The position numbers and the translations under genes were made by a program. Positions 8,011-16,397 of a stretch of DNA of 63,392 nt are shown piece by piece (position 1 is the stretch's first letter; every line of letters begins with the position of its first letter). Source of the DNA: Lachnospiraceae bacterium (GTDB lineage: Bacteria > Bacillota > Clostridia > Lachnospirales > Lachnospiraceae). The notes under the pieces were generated by a model that did no database searches, had not been told where the DNA came from, and was given only the letters and a program-made list of their open reading frames with translations. The stretch lies in NCBI GenBank assembly GCA_019424135.1, contig JAHYZZ010000014.1:1-63392 (forward strand). The letters run 5' to 3'.

Positions 8011-9750
8011 TTAAGCCGGCTGGTCAAAATCTCCGCCGCCCTCGATCTGCGAATGGTAAATCTCCTGATAAATCGCATCGCTCTCCAGCAGATGTTCATG
8101 AGTATCAAAGGCATCGATTCTTCCGTTGTCCAGCACCAAAATCCGGTCAGCAGACTCAACACTGGAAACCCTTTGTGCAATAATAATCTTCGTGGTTCCT
8201 GGAATCTGCTCCTTGAATGCTTTACGGATGCTGGCGTCTGTAGCAGTATCTACGGCACTGGTAGAATCATCAAGGATCAGAACTTTGGGCTTCTTTAGCA
8301 ATGCACGTGCAATACATAACCGTTGTTTTTGGCCGCCGGACACATTAGATCCACCTCGTTCGATTTTGGTGTGATATCCCATAGGCATCCGATCGATAAA
8401 TTCATCCGCACATGCCGCCTTACACGCTTCGATACATTCATCTTCTGTGGCATCTGGATTTCCCCAACGCAGGTTGTCAAGGATTGTTCCAGAAAACAAT
8501 GTGTTTTTCTGGAGCACGACAGACACTTGATTTCTCAGCACTTCCGTATCATACTTGCGGACATCCACACCGCCGACGCAGACAGAACCTTGATCCACAT
8601 CATACAACCGGCAAATCAAATTGACCAGACTACTCTTTCCAGCTCCCGTGCCTCCAATAACGCCAATAGTTTCCCCGCTTTTTATATGAAGATCAATATC
8701 TGTTAATGCGTTTTTTCCACTTCCATGCCGGTAAGAGAAATCCACATGATGGAAATCAATGCTTCCATCTTTTACCTCCGTCACCGGATTTTCCGGATCT
8801 GTCAAATCCGGCGTCTCATTTAAGACTTCACTGATACGGCGGATGCTGGCCATTGACATACTGATCATGACCACTACCATGGACAGCATCATCAGACTCA
8901 TCAAAAGAGCCATAATGTAACTAAACAGACTGGTCAGATCACCGGTAGTCATCGTTCCTCCTACGATGGACTTCGCACCTAACCATGACACGGAAATGAT
9001 ACAGAAATATACTGCGACCATCATAGCCGGATTATTGAATGCCAACAATCCTTCTGCTTTTACTGATAGGTCATAAAGCATCTTTGACGCCTTTGAAAAT
9101 TTCACATTTTCGTGATCTTCCCGGACAAATGCCTTAACAACGCGGATCGCCGTCACATTCTCCTGAACGTTTGCATTTAAGTCATCATACCGCCGGAATA
9201 CCTGACGGAAAATCTTAAGCGTCACGGCCATGATTGATCCGATCACCACCAGAAGAAAGGCCACAGCGATTAAGAACATCAGGCTTAGACGAGGACTGAT
9301 GATCAAACACATGGCAAAGCTAAATATCATATTCAACGGTGCCCGGACAGCCACACGGATCACCATCATGTATGCATTCTGAACATTTGTAATATCAGTT
9401 GTCATACGTGTAACAAGCCCCGGTACACTGAATTTATCGATATTTGAAAAGGAAAACGTCTGAATATTAGCATAAATCTTCTCGCGTAAATTAGCCGACA
9501 GCCCTGATGAAGCGCTTGCTGCATTTTTTCCGGCAAGCGTCCCAAAAGCAAGGCTAAAAAAAGCCATGACCACGATCAACGAACCCAATCGATAAACAAC
9601 TCCCAGATCGGTGGCCTCAAGACCGTTGTCAATGATCATGGACGTCACAAAAGGCATCAGTATTTCCATGATAACTTCAAGAGCGGTAAACCCTATACAA
9701 AAAAAGGTGTCCCTCTTATATTCTCCCAGCTGCTGTAATACTTTTTTCAC
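8011..9750 (-). CDS. Heterodimeric ABC exporter subunit with degenerate ATPase site
   Basis: A 579-residue ABC half-transporter with N-terminal membrane domain (about residues 1-310) and C-terminal ATPase. Walker A GGTGAGKSS and signature NVSGGQKQR are intact. Walker B reads LILDDSTSAVD, with Asp in place of the catalytic Glu, and the H-loop position reads AQRVSS, with Gln for His. This is the asymmetry known in heterodimeric exporters, where one site binds but hardly hydrolyses ATP; the gene next in the operon supplies the canonical site. The GTG start (9748-9750) overlaps the stop of the MarR gene by 4 bp (GTGA) and is preceded by AGGAGG at 9761-9766. Confidence 0.93.
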   Translation of the reverse strand: MKKVLQQLGEYKRDTFFCIGFTALEVIMEILMPFVTSMIIDNGLEATDLGVVYRLGSLIVVMAFFSLAFGTLAGKNAASASSGLSANLREKIYANIQTFSFSNIDKFSVPGLVTRMTTDITNVQNAYMMVIRVAVRAPLNMIFSFAMCLIISPRLSLMFLIAVAFLLVVIGSIMAVTLKIFRQVFRRYDDLNANVQENVTAIRVVKAFVREDHENVKFSKASKMLYDLSVKAEGLLAFNNPAMMVAVYFCIISVSWLGAKSIVGGTMTTGDLTSLFSYIMALLMSLMMLSMVVVMISMSMASIRRISEVLNETPDLTDPENPVTEVKDGSIDFHHVDFSYRHGSGKNALTDIDLHIKSGETIGVIGGTGAGKSSLVNLICRLYDVDQGSVCVGGVDVRKYDTEVLRNQVSVVLQKNTLFSGTILDNLRWGNPDATEDECIEACKAACADEFIDRMPMGYHTKIERGGSNVSGGQKQRLCIARALLKKPKVLILDDSTSAVDTATDASIRKAFKEQIPGTTKIIIAQRVSSVESADRILVLDNGRIDAFDTHEHLLESDAIYQEIYHSQIEGGGDFDQPA

Positions 9751-10229
9751 TGCAAGGTTACCTCCTGTTTTTCTTCATTTTTGTTATGTTCCATTTCTGC
9801 CAGGTGCGTTAAAAGTTTTTGTTCAAGATTCCAAAACTTTATCCGCTCTTCATGATTCAGCACATTACAGATCTCATTCTCCATATAATCAGCCTTTTCC
9901 AAAAATTCTTTGCTCCCATCCATGAGTTTTTCTGTTGGAACCATCTTCTTTTTCCGGATATCATCTGGATTTTCCAGAAATGCAATATATCCTGCTTTCC
10001 GAAGTTTTTTTACAAGCGTAGAAAGGGTGGACTTTGACACTCCAATTTCATGGCACAATTCTGTAAGATACGTCCCTTCCGGATGATGTCTTAAAAGATA
10101 TACCAAAAAATAAATCTGGGAACCGCTTATATTTTCATATTTTAGTTTTGCTTCCAGCTGTGATGTCAGATCCAGGCCAACCTTTCTCATCATAAAGATC
10201 AGCTCCTCTGCCCTGAAATCCTCTGCCAT
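9747..10229 (-). CDS. MarR family transcriptional regulator
   Basis: Winged-helix regulator of about 160 residues heading the ABC exporter operon. The recognition part reads LTELCHEIGVSKSTLSTLVKKLRKAGYI, followed by the wing, and the family dimerisation helices lie at both ends. The start chosen is the ATG at 10229 (AAGG 11 nt upstream); a GTG at 10241 is an alternative but has its ribosome binding site too close. Its own promoter region holds repeated ATGAAC/GTTCAT half-sites, which points to autorepression and control of the exporter, relieved by a drug-like ligand (inference from MarR biology). Confidence 0.9.
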   Translation of the reverse strand: MAEDFRAEELIFMMRKVGLDLTSQLEAKLKYENISGSQIYFLVYLLRHHPEGTYLTELCHEIGVSKSTLSTLVKKLRKAGYIAFLENPDDIRKKKMVPTEKLMDGSKEFLEKADYMENEICNVLNHEERIKFWNLEQKLLTHLAEMEHNKNEEKQEVTLQ

Positions 10230-10269
10230 TTTTATAAGCACCTTCTCCTTCTTTTTAAATTGTTCCTGA

Positions 10270-10328
10270 ATGAACAGTTCATCGACTAATTAATGAACCA
10301 TAATAGATTTTAGCTCTGAACAAAACAA
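10270..10328 (-). promoter_or_regulatory. Promoter and candidate MarR operator of the exporter operon
   Basis: Minus-strand promoter TTGTTT (10323-10328), 17-bp spacer, TATTAT (10300-10305). Directly downstream lie ATGAACaGTTCAT (10270-10282, a perfect 13-bp dyad) and a further ATGAAC at 10293-10298. Half-sites over the transcription start fit a repressor operator. Confidence 0.55.
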
Positions 10329-10393
10329 ATGTGAAATTGAAATTTTTTATCTTCTATAAAATTTTTTTATAGATATCCACATAAGAAACAAAT

Positions 10394-10428
10394 GGGGACG
10401 TAGACTTTTGCAAAAGGTCTACGTCCCC
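10394..10428. repeat. GGGGACG...CGTCCCC palindrome
   Basis: GGGGACGTAGAC (10394-10405) pairs with GTCTACGTCCCC (10417-10428); the 11-nt loop contains TTTTGCAAAA. It lies between two divergently transcribed regulators, where no terminator is expected. A second palindrome with the same GGGGACG/CGTCCCC ends is at 53494-53533. Confidence 0.65.
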
Positions 10429-10470
10429 TGTTAAAAAAATATCGATTTTTTCAGTCCATACCAGAGCCAG

Positions 10471-10528
10471 TTGACATATCTGACCATTTCTGGTAAACTA
10501 AATATATTACCTAAACTTAACTTTAGGT
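10471..10528 (+). promoter_or_regulatory. Promoter and dyad operator of the MerR gene
   Basis: TTGACA (10471-10476), 17-bp spacer, TAAACT (10494-10499). A dyad ACCTAAA-N6-TTTAGGT lies at 10509-10528, over the expected transcription start. MerR activators usually bind inside a 19-bp spacer; here the spacer is normal and the dyad is downstream, so it looks like an autorepression site. Confidence 0.6.
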
Positions 10529-10562
10529 TAAGATTGAAAATATATTTTGGAGAGAAAAAAAT

Positions 10563-11003
10563 ATGATATATACCATCGGACAGGTGTCCAAAATGTTTGA
10601 TATTCCCATATCTACTCTGCGCTATTACGACAAAGAAGGACTCTTTCCGGACATGCAGCGTTCTTCCGGCATCCGCAGATTCAGCGAAAAAGAACTGGAA
10701 GCTCTTCGAATCATCGAATGCCTAAAAAAATCTGGAATGGAAATCCGAGATATCAAGCAGTTTATGGAGTGGTGCACAATGGGCAGCAATACCTATCCAA
10801 AACGGATGGAGTTATTTATCCGCCAAAAGACCGCCGTAGAAGCAGAAATAAAAAGGCTGAACCGTGTACTGGATATGATTCAATATAAATGCTGGTATTA
10901 TGAGGAGGCCATAAAGGATGGCAATGAAGACAGAGTCAGTGCCATGAAGCCCGAAGAAATGCCTTTAGCTATTCGCCGGGCTTATGAGCGTGCCCACTCA
11001 TAG
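10563..11003 (+). CDS. MerR family transcriptional regulator
   Basis: A 146-residue regulator. The N-terminal winged helix begins YTIGQVSKMFDIPISTLRYYDKEGLFP, the standard MerR DNA-binding signature, followed by the RRFSEKELEALRIIECLKKSGM segment and a coiled-coil dimerisation helix (about residues 75-120). There is no cluster of Cys residues of a metal sensor and the effector region is short, so it belongs to the small MerR group of unknown effector common in Clostridia. Ribosome binding site GGAGAG is 8 nt before the ATG. The following genes are convergent, so its targets other than itself are not adjacent on the plus strand. Confidence 0.9.
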   Translation: MIYTIGQVSKMFDIPISTLRYYDKEGLFPDMQRSSGIRRFSEKELEALRIIECLKKSGMEIRDIKQFMEWCTMGSNTYPKRMELFIRQKTAVEAEIKRLNRVLDMIQYKCWYYEEAIKDGNEDRVSAMKPEEMPLAIRRAYERAHS

Positions 11004-11005
11004 AT

Positions 11006-11506
11006 TTACTTTGTCAGAAAAGTCACCCTTACCTCTCCACCTCCAAGCGCATCTTCCCAGCCGTTCAGATCATCAATTTTTCCCAAGCGTGTGTAGCTCC
11101 AGGAATTTGATCCATAGAATATTACGATCTGATTTCCCTGGTACAGCATAATATCTCCCGGCTGAGTTGTTATCTGACGGTTGCTTGTCGGAAGATTTGT
11201 CTCCAGAGTTCCCACTTTTTCAAAACCGGAATAATCTCTCATCTGAAGGGTAACTGGTTTTTCACACATCATTTCCATCAGTCGATCCGCCGCTTCACTA
11301 TTTGCTAATGTGGCGATAAAATCATTTCCGTCAACATTGACGACCATTTTCCTGTCCATTGTCTCTTCCTTCCCAACTTCTTCCGATTGTTTATTTACTG
11401 TTTTTAATCCATGATTTTGGGTATGAACGCTGTCTGCACAGCCCCACAATACGGCTATGATGAAGTATACTGCAATAAATGTTATAAGAATACTACGTTT
11501 TTTCAT
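11006..11506 (-). CDS. Cyclophilin-like fold lipoprotein
   Basis: A secreted lipoprotein with an N-terminal signal ending in VLWGC (lipobox; Cys about residue 23) and a C-terminal domain of the cyclophilin-like family (Cyclophilin_like2 type), seen from MVVNVDGNDFIATLANSEAA, TTQPGDIMLYQGNQIVIFYG and the final SYTRLGKIDD. Family members occur beside flavodoxins and oxidoreductases in many Firmicutes and Bacteroidetes; the biochemical role is not established. The start is the ATG at 11506, preceded by AAAGGA; an upstream ATG at 11527 lacks a good site. It follows the SDR gene by 27 bp and probably shares its transcript. Confidence 0.82.
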   Translation of the reverse strand: MKKRSILITFIAVYFIIAVLWGCADSVHTQNHGLKTVNKQSEEVGKEETMDRKMVVNVDGNDFIATLANSEAADRLMEMMCEKPVTLQMRDYSGFEKVGTLETNLPTSNRQITTQPGDIMLYQGNQIVIFYGSNSWSYTRLGKIDDLNGWEDALGGGEVRVTFLTK

Positions 11507-11533
11507 CAAAAAAATCGTCCTTTGCATACTTTC

Positions 11534-12304
11534 TTACAGGAACGCACCGTTGCAAACCTGAAGTACCTGACCTTTTACAGCTTTTCCCATTTTACTTGCC
11601 AGGAACAGACATGCGTATGCCTGATCCATGGGATCACACTCTGGTCCGGGGAAATATACAAAGTGACCGCTGTACTCCAACATCTTCGCTCCTCCCGGCT
11701 GCTCTCCAGCCTTATTCGCCAGATGTGCGGGCGTAACAGTAGCTCCTGGCGCAACAGCATTGCAGCGGATATTGGTATTAATCAGCCGCATAGCCACATT
11801 CTTTGTCAGAGTATTCAGCGCACCTTTTGTAGATGTATAGGTCGCTCCGCAGAACGGCCTTGTTCCATTCACAGAAGAAATATTAATGATCACGCCGTCA
11901 TTCTTCGGTAAAAAAATCTTAAGCGCTTCCCGGATGTATCTCATAGGGCCTCCCAAATTGATGTCCATAACATATTTCATCCATTCATCGTCCGTCTCAT
12001 CAATCATTTTTTGCTCGCCGATCCCGGCATTGTTGATTAAGATATCTACATCTCCAAATTCTTTTAGGGCAGTCTCAAAGACTTTTTTGGTGTCTTCTGC
12101 AGAGCAGACATCTGCCACTACTCCCACAGCCTTCCCGCCATTTGTCCGGATTGCTCCCACAACTTCGTCCAATTTTTCCTGGTGCCTGGCTGTGATCACT
12201 ACGTTTGATCCTTCCTCCGCAAAAAGTTCTGCCATAGAGCGCCCCATTCCATAGCTTGCTCCGGTAATAATTGCTGTCTTCCCATCTAATAATTTTGCGT
12301 CCAT
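11534..12304 (-). CDS. Short-chain dehydrogenase/reductase (classical SDR)
   Basis: A 256-residue NAD(P)-dependent oxidoreductase. The cofactor motif TGASYGMGRSMA is near residues 13-24, NNAG near 91, the catalytic Ser in NISSVNG near 142 and the YTSTKGA (YxxxK) motif near 155-161, so the active site is complete. The start is the ATG at 12304 with AAGGAG 8 nt upstream; an earlier frame opening lacks a ribosome binding site. It sits between DUF3737 and the cyclophilin-like lipoprotein in one minus-strand group that starts opposite a LysR gene. Substrate unknown; the family includes hydroxysteroid and 3-oxoacyl reductases, so a steroid substrate cannot be excluded. Confidence 0.88.
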   Translation of the reverse strand: MDAKLLDGKTAIITGASYGMGRSMAELFAEEGSNVVITARHQEKLDEVVGAIRTNGGKAVGVVADVCSAEDTKKVFETALKEFGDVDILINNAGIGEQKMIDETDDEWMKYVMDINLGGPMRYIREALKIFLPKNDGVIINISSVNGTRPFCGATYTSTKGALNTLTKNVAMRLINTNIRCNAVAPGATVTPAHLANKAGEQPGGAKMLEYSGHFVYFPGPECDPMDQAYACLFLASKMGKAVKGQVLQVCNGAFL

Positions 12305-12375
12305 ATCTAAAACTCCTTTTTTTATCTGAAAAAATATATCCACTGTTTAACAGTTTCTCCACAGCTGCTGCTTTG

Positions 12376-13245
12376 CTACGCACATTCCAGCTTTGCACCA
12401 TACCCGGTTTTAATCTGCCCCATGGCGCTGTCATCGTCTCTGATCACTTCTCCCACAGAAGGAACATATATGGTTCCCGCCTTAGGATTTTTGATGCTGA
12501 GAACCGGAGTGATAATTCTGGCCTCCACTTCAGATTTTTCAAAACAAAGATCCGTATCTACCATTTCACAATTGACCAGTTTTAGTCCCTGGCAGTAGCA
12601 AAGAGGTTGTGTACCGATAATCCTGCAATTCTCAAAGGTCAGGTCTTTCGAGTACCAACCGAGATACTCCCCTTTCACAGTGCTGTTTCTGACAACCACA
12701 TTTTCCGCATGCCAAAACGCATCCTTGGTGTCAAAAGTACAGTTAAGAAAAACCCCATTTTTTAGATACTGGAAAGAATATTTCCCGTGAAGGTCTACAT
12801 CCTCAAACGTCAGATCCTCTGCCCGCATCATAAAATATTCACTGGATGCCTTGGTATGCTCCATATGGATCTTTTTGACAGACCATCCGAATTCTGGAGA
12901 GACGATATCCGAACCGTATATTGCCACATTGCTGCACTCTCTTAATGCCTTGATCCCATATATCTTGGAATTTTCAATCTCAATATGGTCAGAATACCAT
13001 AGTGCCGCACGACATTTGTCGGTCATCTCAGCGTTTGTGATCTTAAGACCATGATCGTGCCAGAATGGATAACGCAAGTTGAAATAACAACTTTCCGCCT
13101 CTATGTCCGACGCCTCTTTACAGGCACTTTCGCCATCTGAAGGTCCGTCAAATGCACAATGTTTGACTGTAATTCCACGACTTCCGTAAAGAGCCCGTTC
13201 TTTATCGAAAGTCTGATTTTCTATAAAAATTCTGTTTTCTATCAT
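12376..13245 (-). CDS. DUF3737 family right-handed beta-helix protein
   Basis: A 289-residue cytoplasmic protein of the DUF3737 family. It is built of short repeats such as ..FENCRI.., ..LKLVNCEM.., ..NVVVRNSTV.., with aromatic and Cys residues recurring every 20 or so positions, which points to a right-handed parallel beta-helix like that of pectate lyases and hexapeptide proteins. No signal peptide. The chosen start is ATG 13245 (GGGAAG 11 nt upstream). Family members are commonly placed beside LysR regulators, flavodoxins and SDRs, as here, but the reaction is unknown. Confidence 0.82.
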   Translation of the reverse strand: MIENRIFIENQTFDKERALYGSRGITVKHCAFDGPSDGESACKEASDIEAESCYFNLRYPFWHDHGLKITNAEMTDKCRAALWYSDHIEIENSKIYGIKALRECSNVAIYGSDIVSPEFGWSVKKIHMEHTKASSEYFMMRAEDLTFEDVDLHGKYSFQYLKNGVFLNCTFDTKDAFWHAENVVVRNSTVKGEYLGWYSKDLTFENCRIIGTQPLCYCQGLKLVNCEMVDTDLCFEKSEVEARIITPVLSIKNPKAGTIYVPSVGEVIRDDDSAMGQIKTGYGAKLECA

Positions 13246-13278
13246 TACCGTAACACTTCCCTTTCTTTTTCTGCCTTT

Positions 13279-13363
13279 ATTATATAAATGATTTATTTTA
13301 ATTACAAACAGTTGATAATTATAGATTTCCATCGTTTACAGGAATAGTAATATACGATATACT
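13279..13363. promoter_or_regulatory. Divergent promoter region between DUF3737 and the LysR gene
   Basis: Minus strand: TTGTAA (13302-13307), 17-bp spacer, TATAAT (13279-13284) for DUF3737. Plus strand: TTTACA (13335-13340), 17-bp spacer, TATACT (13358-13363) for the LysR gene. The short palindrome ATAATTAT at 13315-13322 lies between the two and is a candidate LysR contact. Confidence 0.6.
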
Positions 13364-13410
13364 AAGCAGAGGAAACCTATCGAATCATTCCAACAGGGAG
13401 AAAAAAGATT

Positions 13411-14304
13411 ATGATTGAGACCCGGCTTTTATATTATTTTCTTGCTATTGTAAGAGAAGGAAGTATTACTGGCGCTGCCCATTCGTTGTTTGTAACACAG
13501 TCTACTCTTTCCAAACAAATGATGGATTTGGAAAAACAACTTGGAAAACAGCTCTTTATCCGAGGGAAACGTAAGATCACCCTGACACAAGATGGCATCT
13601 ACTTACGGGACCGGGCCAGGGAAATTCTGGAATTACTCGAAACCACAGAGACAGCCCTGCATACGGACACAGAAAATCTTTGTGGCGATATCCACATAGG
13701 CTGCGGCGAGACCGTAGCAATGGATACTCTGGCAGGCTTTCTTGAGGGCTTTCACCGGCAGCATCCAGATGTAAAAATACACACCTACAGCGGCGATGCC
13801 GATGCTGTTCTGGATCGCATTGACAAGGGCCTCTCTGACATGGGCCTTTTGCTGGGTCCGGTTCGTCAGGAAAAATACGAATATTTAAATATACACCAGA
13901 AAGACGTCTATGGCCTCCTGATTCCCAAAGACTGTGCGTTGGCATCCCAGGATTTCATCAACATCGACCAGCTTAAAACACTGCCCATTATCCTGTCAGA
14001 CCAGACCTTTTCCGGTCATCAGGATCTGGACTGGTTTGGATCCGACCACTCTGGTTTCCACATCGTTGCCACCTATAACCTGATCTATAATGCAACCTTC
14101 CTGGTAGAGCATGGCATTGGTTATGCCCTATGCCTGGACCGGCTGGTTAATACAGAAGGGCGGAATCTTACCTTCCGCCCTATCACTCCGGAATTATCCG
14201 TTGATCTTTACATTGTTACCAAAAAATATCAGACACTCTCCCCGGCAGCAAATGCCTTTTATCAGCGTTTAAAAAAACCTCCACAAAAACCTGGCAAAAA
14301 ATAA
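13411..14304 (+). CDS. LysR family transcriptional regulator
   Basis: A 297-residue LTTR: N-terminal winged helix (residues 1-60; FLAIVREGSITGAAHSLFVTQSTLSKQM region), linker helix, then a two-lobed effector-binding domain from about residue 90. It is divergent from DUF3737-SDR-cyclophilin and convergent with the flavodoxin gene. LysR regulators usually control the divergent neighbour, so the DUF3737 operon is the likely target and the flavodoxin may be a second. Family knowledge suggests a redox or small organic-acid effector, but nothing in the sequence identifies it. Ribosome binding site AGGGAG precedes the ATG. Confidence 0.92.
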   Translation: MIETRLLYYFLAIVREGSITGAAHSLFVTQSTLSKQMMDLEKQLGKQLFIRGKRKITLTQDGIYLRDRAREILELLETTETALHTDTENLCGDIHIGCGETVAMDTLAGFLEGFHRQHPDVKIHTYSGDADAVLDRIDKGLSDMGLLLGPVRQEKYEYLNIHQKDVYGLLIPKDCALASQDFINIDQLKTLPIILSDQTFSGHQDLDWFGSDHSGFHIVATYNLIYNATFLVEHGIGYALCLDRLVNTEGRNLTFRPITPELSVDLYIVTKKYQTLSPAANAFYQRLKKPPQKPGKK

Positions 14305-14327
14305 GGAAGTCTTTTCTTTCACCGATA

Positions 14328-14807
14328 TCATACACTCAAACTTTCTATCCAGATTTTTAATTCCGCTACAGAATGTCCTCCATTAAGAAGTCGCCCTTCC
14401 TTGATTCTTGCTCCTGGACAACTATGAGAAAGAGCCTGTACAGTATTACCAAATCCACTTCCTCCTGAGGTAGCAAAAAGGATAATCTCTTTTCCACGAA
14501 AATCATAGCTTTCCAAAAATGTATTGATAATTGTTGGAGCTACATACCACCAGATGGGAAATCCAAGAAAAATCCGGCTATAGGATGAAATATTTGCATC
14601 TTTGTCCGCAAGTTCTGGTCGAAAGGAAAGATCCTTCATCTCCACTGTACTTCTAGATTTCTTATCCATCCAGTTCAGATCAGCTAAAGTATATGGTACA
14701 GCCGGTTTAATCTCATAGATATCTGCTCCTGCAGCTTCTGAAAGCTGTTTCGCTATTCTCCTGGTTGTTCCGCTGGCTGAAAAATATGCCACAAGTGTTT
14801 TGCTCAT
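14328..14807 (-). CDS. Flavodoxin
   Basis: A 159-residue FMN-binding flavodoxin (flavodoxin_4-like). The phosphate-binding loop FSASGTTRRIAK lies at residues 9-20; the segment FLGFPIWWYVAPTIINTFLE near 80-100 and ATSGGSGFGNT near 112-122 form the isoalloxazine side. It is likely a low-potential electron carrier or NAD(P)H-flavin partner for the neighbouring oxidoreductases. Convergent with the LysR gene, with 23 bp between stops and no clear terminator. A promoter with TATAAT is 50 bp upstream of the start. Confidence 0.9.
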   Translation of the reverse strand: MSKTLVAYFSASGTTRRIAKQLSEAAGADIYEIKPAVPYTLADLNWMDKKSRSTVEMKDLSFRPELADKDANISSYSRIFLGFPIWWYVAPTIINTFLESYDFRGKEIILFATSGGSGFGNTVQALSHSCPGARIKEGRLLNGGHSVAELKIWIESLSV

Positions 14808-14857
14808 GTAATCGCTCTCCTTTTTTCATAAACGTTTGTTCTATGTCTTACAACCCT

Positions 14858-14886
14858 ATTATAAAAACATTTCATTCAAACGTCCA
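14858..14886 (-). promoter_or_regulatory. Promoter of the flavodoxin gene
   Basis: Minus-strand TGGACG (14881-14886), 17-bp spacer, TATAAT (14858-14863). The rest of the 330-bp gap 14808-15137 holds the DUF2798 promoter and no gene that can be supported. Confidence 0.5.
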
Positions 14887-14994
14887 ATGCTTACATTTTA
14901 TCTGTGTCCATGCCTTTCGGACATGGCTATTTACCTACCCTTTCTCCTGTTTCCGTTTCCCCCTGCCTTAATGATGCCAATAATTAAATTCCCC

Positions 14995-15024
14995 TTGACG
15001 CTCTGTACATATATATGATAGAAT
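14995..15024 (+). promoter_or_regulatory. Promoter of the DUF2798 gene
   Basis: TTGACG (14995-15000), 18-bp spacer, TAGAAT (15019-15024), about 115 bp before the start codon. Confidence 0.5.
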
Positions 15025-15137
15025 CATGCCCGTTGAAAAATCCAGGTCTATATTGGAAACGTACATTCTCCCGAATGAATAACGAACAACACGGTTTTTT
15101 CTGCCACAACTCGTATATTCAAAGAAGGAGGTTTTTT

Positions 15138-15605
15138 ATGCCTAAAACAAAATTTCAGGAAATTATTTTTACAATTATTATGGTTTTTTTCATGGTTTAC
15201 ACCATGATTTGTTACAACATTGCTTTAAATATGGGTGCAATGAGCTACACTGTATTCCTTATGGCATTTCATGAATTAATCATTATGGCTCCGGCTGCTT
15301 TTATCCTTGATTATTTTTTTGTAGGGAAAGCTGCAAAAAAAATGGCTTTTCAAATTGTAAACCCCCAAACGGAAAATCCCTTCCACCTTATTCTTGCGAT
15401 CTCCATTATCTCTGTTATGTGGATGTGTCCTCTCATGAGCCTTCTGGCGGTTATTCTATTTAAAAATGCTGGCGCCAATCTTCTTCCCGTCTGGCTCCAG
15501 ACCGTTGCCATGAACTTTCCCATGGCTTTGTTCTGGCAGCTATGTTATGCAGGTCCACTCGTAAGATTCATCTTCCGCCGTATTTTTAGTACTGCAAAAT
15601 GTTAA
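15138..15605 (+). CDS. DUF2798 family membrane protein
   Basis: A 155-residue integral membrane protein with four predicted transmembrane helices arranged as two similar halves (IIFTIIMVFFMVYTMICYNIAL... and LILAISIISVMWMCPLMSLLA...), each half beginning with a helix that ends in a short polar loop. This duplicated two-helix layout is typical of DUF2798. Function unknown. The start is the ATG at 15138, preceded by AAGGAGG 7 nt upstream; an upstream in-frame opening from 15015 lacks such a site. It is monocistronic and convergent with the ABC transporter operon. Confidence 0.8.
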   Translation: MPKTKFQEIIFTIIMVFFMVYTMICYNIALNMGAMSYTVFLMAFHELIIMAPAAFILDYFFVGKAAKKMAFQIVNPQTENPFHLILAISIISVMWMCPLMSLLAVILFKNAGANLLPVWLQTVAMNFPMALFWQLCYAGPLVRFIFRRIFSTAKC

Positions 15606-15626
15606 TGAAAAACTCATCCATTTCTC

Positions 15627-16397
15627 TTACAGGGCAGCTTCTACAAGCCGCTTCGTATACTCATTTTGAGGGCGCCGGATCACCTCTTCCGGCGTCCCTT
15701 TTTCTACGATTTTTCCACCATGCATTACCAGCATCCGGTCACAGAAATTCTGAACAACAGCCAGATCATGGCTGATAAAAAGATACGACATACGGCAGGA
15801 TATTTTTAGTTTCTTAAGTAATTCCAGAATCTGCTTCTGCACCGTCATATCCAGAGCGCTGACTGCTTCGTCTAAGATCAGAAGTTCAGGACGTATGGCA
15901 ATAGCGCGGGCGATCGACGCACGCTGACACTGGCCACCACTAACTTCCCATGGGTATCTTTTCGCAAATTCTTTGGGCAGACCACACTGTTCCAACAGCC
16001 ACACCGTCTCCCCTTCCGCCTGCTTTCTCGTCATCCCGCGATTTCTTAAACTTTCCCCAATCCCATCTCCCAATGTTCTTTTGGGGTCAAAAGACTCTTC
16101 TGGAAACTGGAATACCATCTGCAATGTTCCATATATCTGGCGGCGTCTTTTGCCAGCCGCACAGGTGATCTCCCGGCCCTTAAGGAAGATTTTTCCGGAA
16201 GTTACATCGAGAAGTCTCGCCGCCGCCCTGGCAACAGTACTTTTTCCTGATCCGGATTCGCCGACGATTCCCAGGGTTTCTCCTTGATACAGACAAAAAT
16301 TAATATCGTCCACGGCTGCGAATTCTTTTTTCTCCTGTCTATGCATAAAATGAACTGTCAAATTCTGCATCTCCAATAATGGTTCCACTTTATTCAC
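15627..16397 (-). CDS. ABC transporter ATP-binding protein (NikE/OppF type)
   Basis: A 256-residue ATPase of the nickel/oligopeptide importer family. Walker A GESGSGKST, Q-loop near VFQFPEESFDPKR, signature VSGGQCQRAS, Walker B LLILDEAVSALD and H-loop SHDLAV are intact. It is the last gene of the five-gene uptake operon; its start overlaps the preceding ATPase gene by 8 bp. It powers import through the two permeases 18769-20537 together with the other ATPase. OppF/NikE-like proteins energise either nickel-chelate or peptide uptake, and sequence alone does not decide. Confidence 0.88.
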   Translation of the reverse strand: MNKVEPLLEMQNLTVHFMHRQEKKEFAAVDDINFCLYQGETLGIVGESGSGKSTVARAAARLLDVTSGKIFLKGREITCAAGKRRRQIYGTLQMVFQFPEESFDPKRTLGDGIGESLRNRGMTRKQAEGETVWLLEQCGLPKEFAKRYPWEVSGGQCQRASIARAIAIRPELLILDEAVSALDMTVQKQILELLKKLKISCRMSYLFISHDLAVVQNFCDRMLVMHGGKIVEKGTPEEVIRRPQNEYTKRLVEAAL

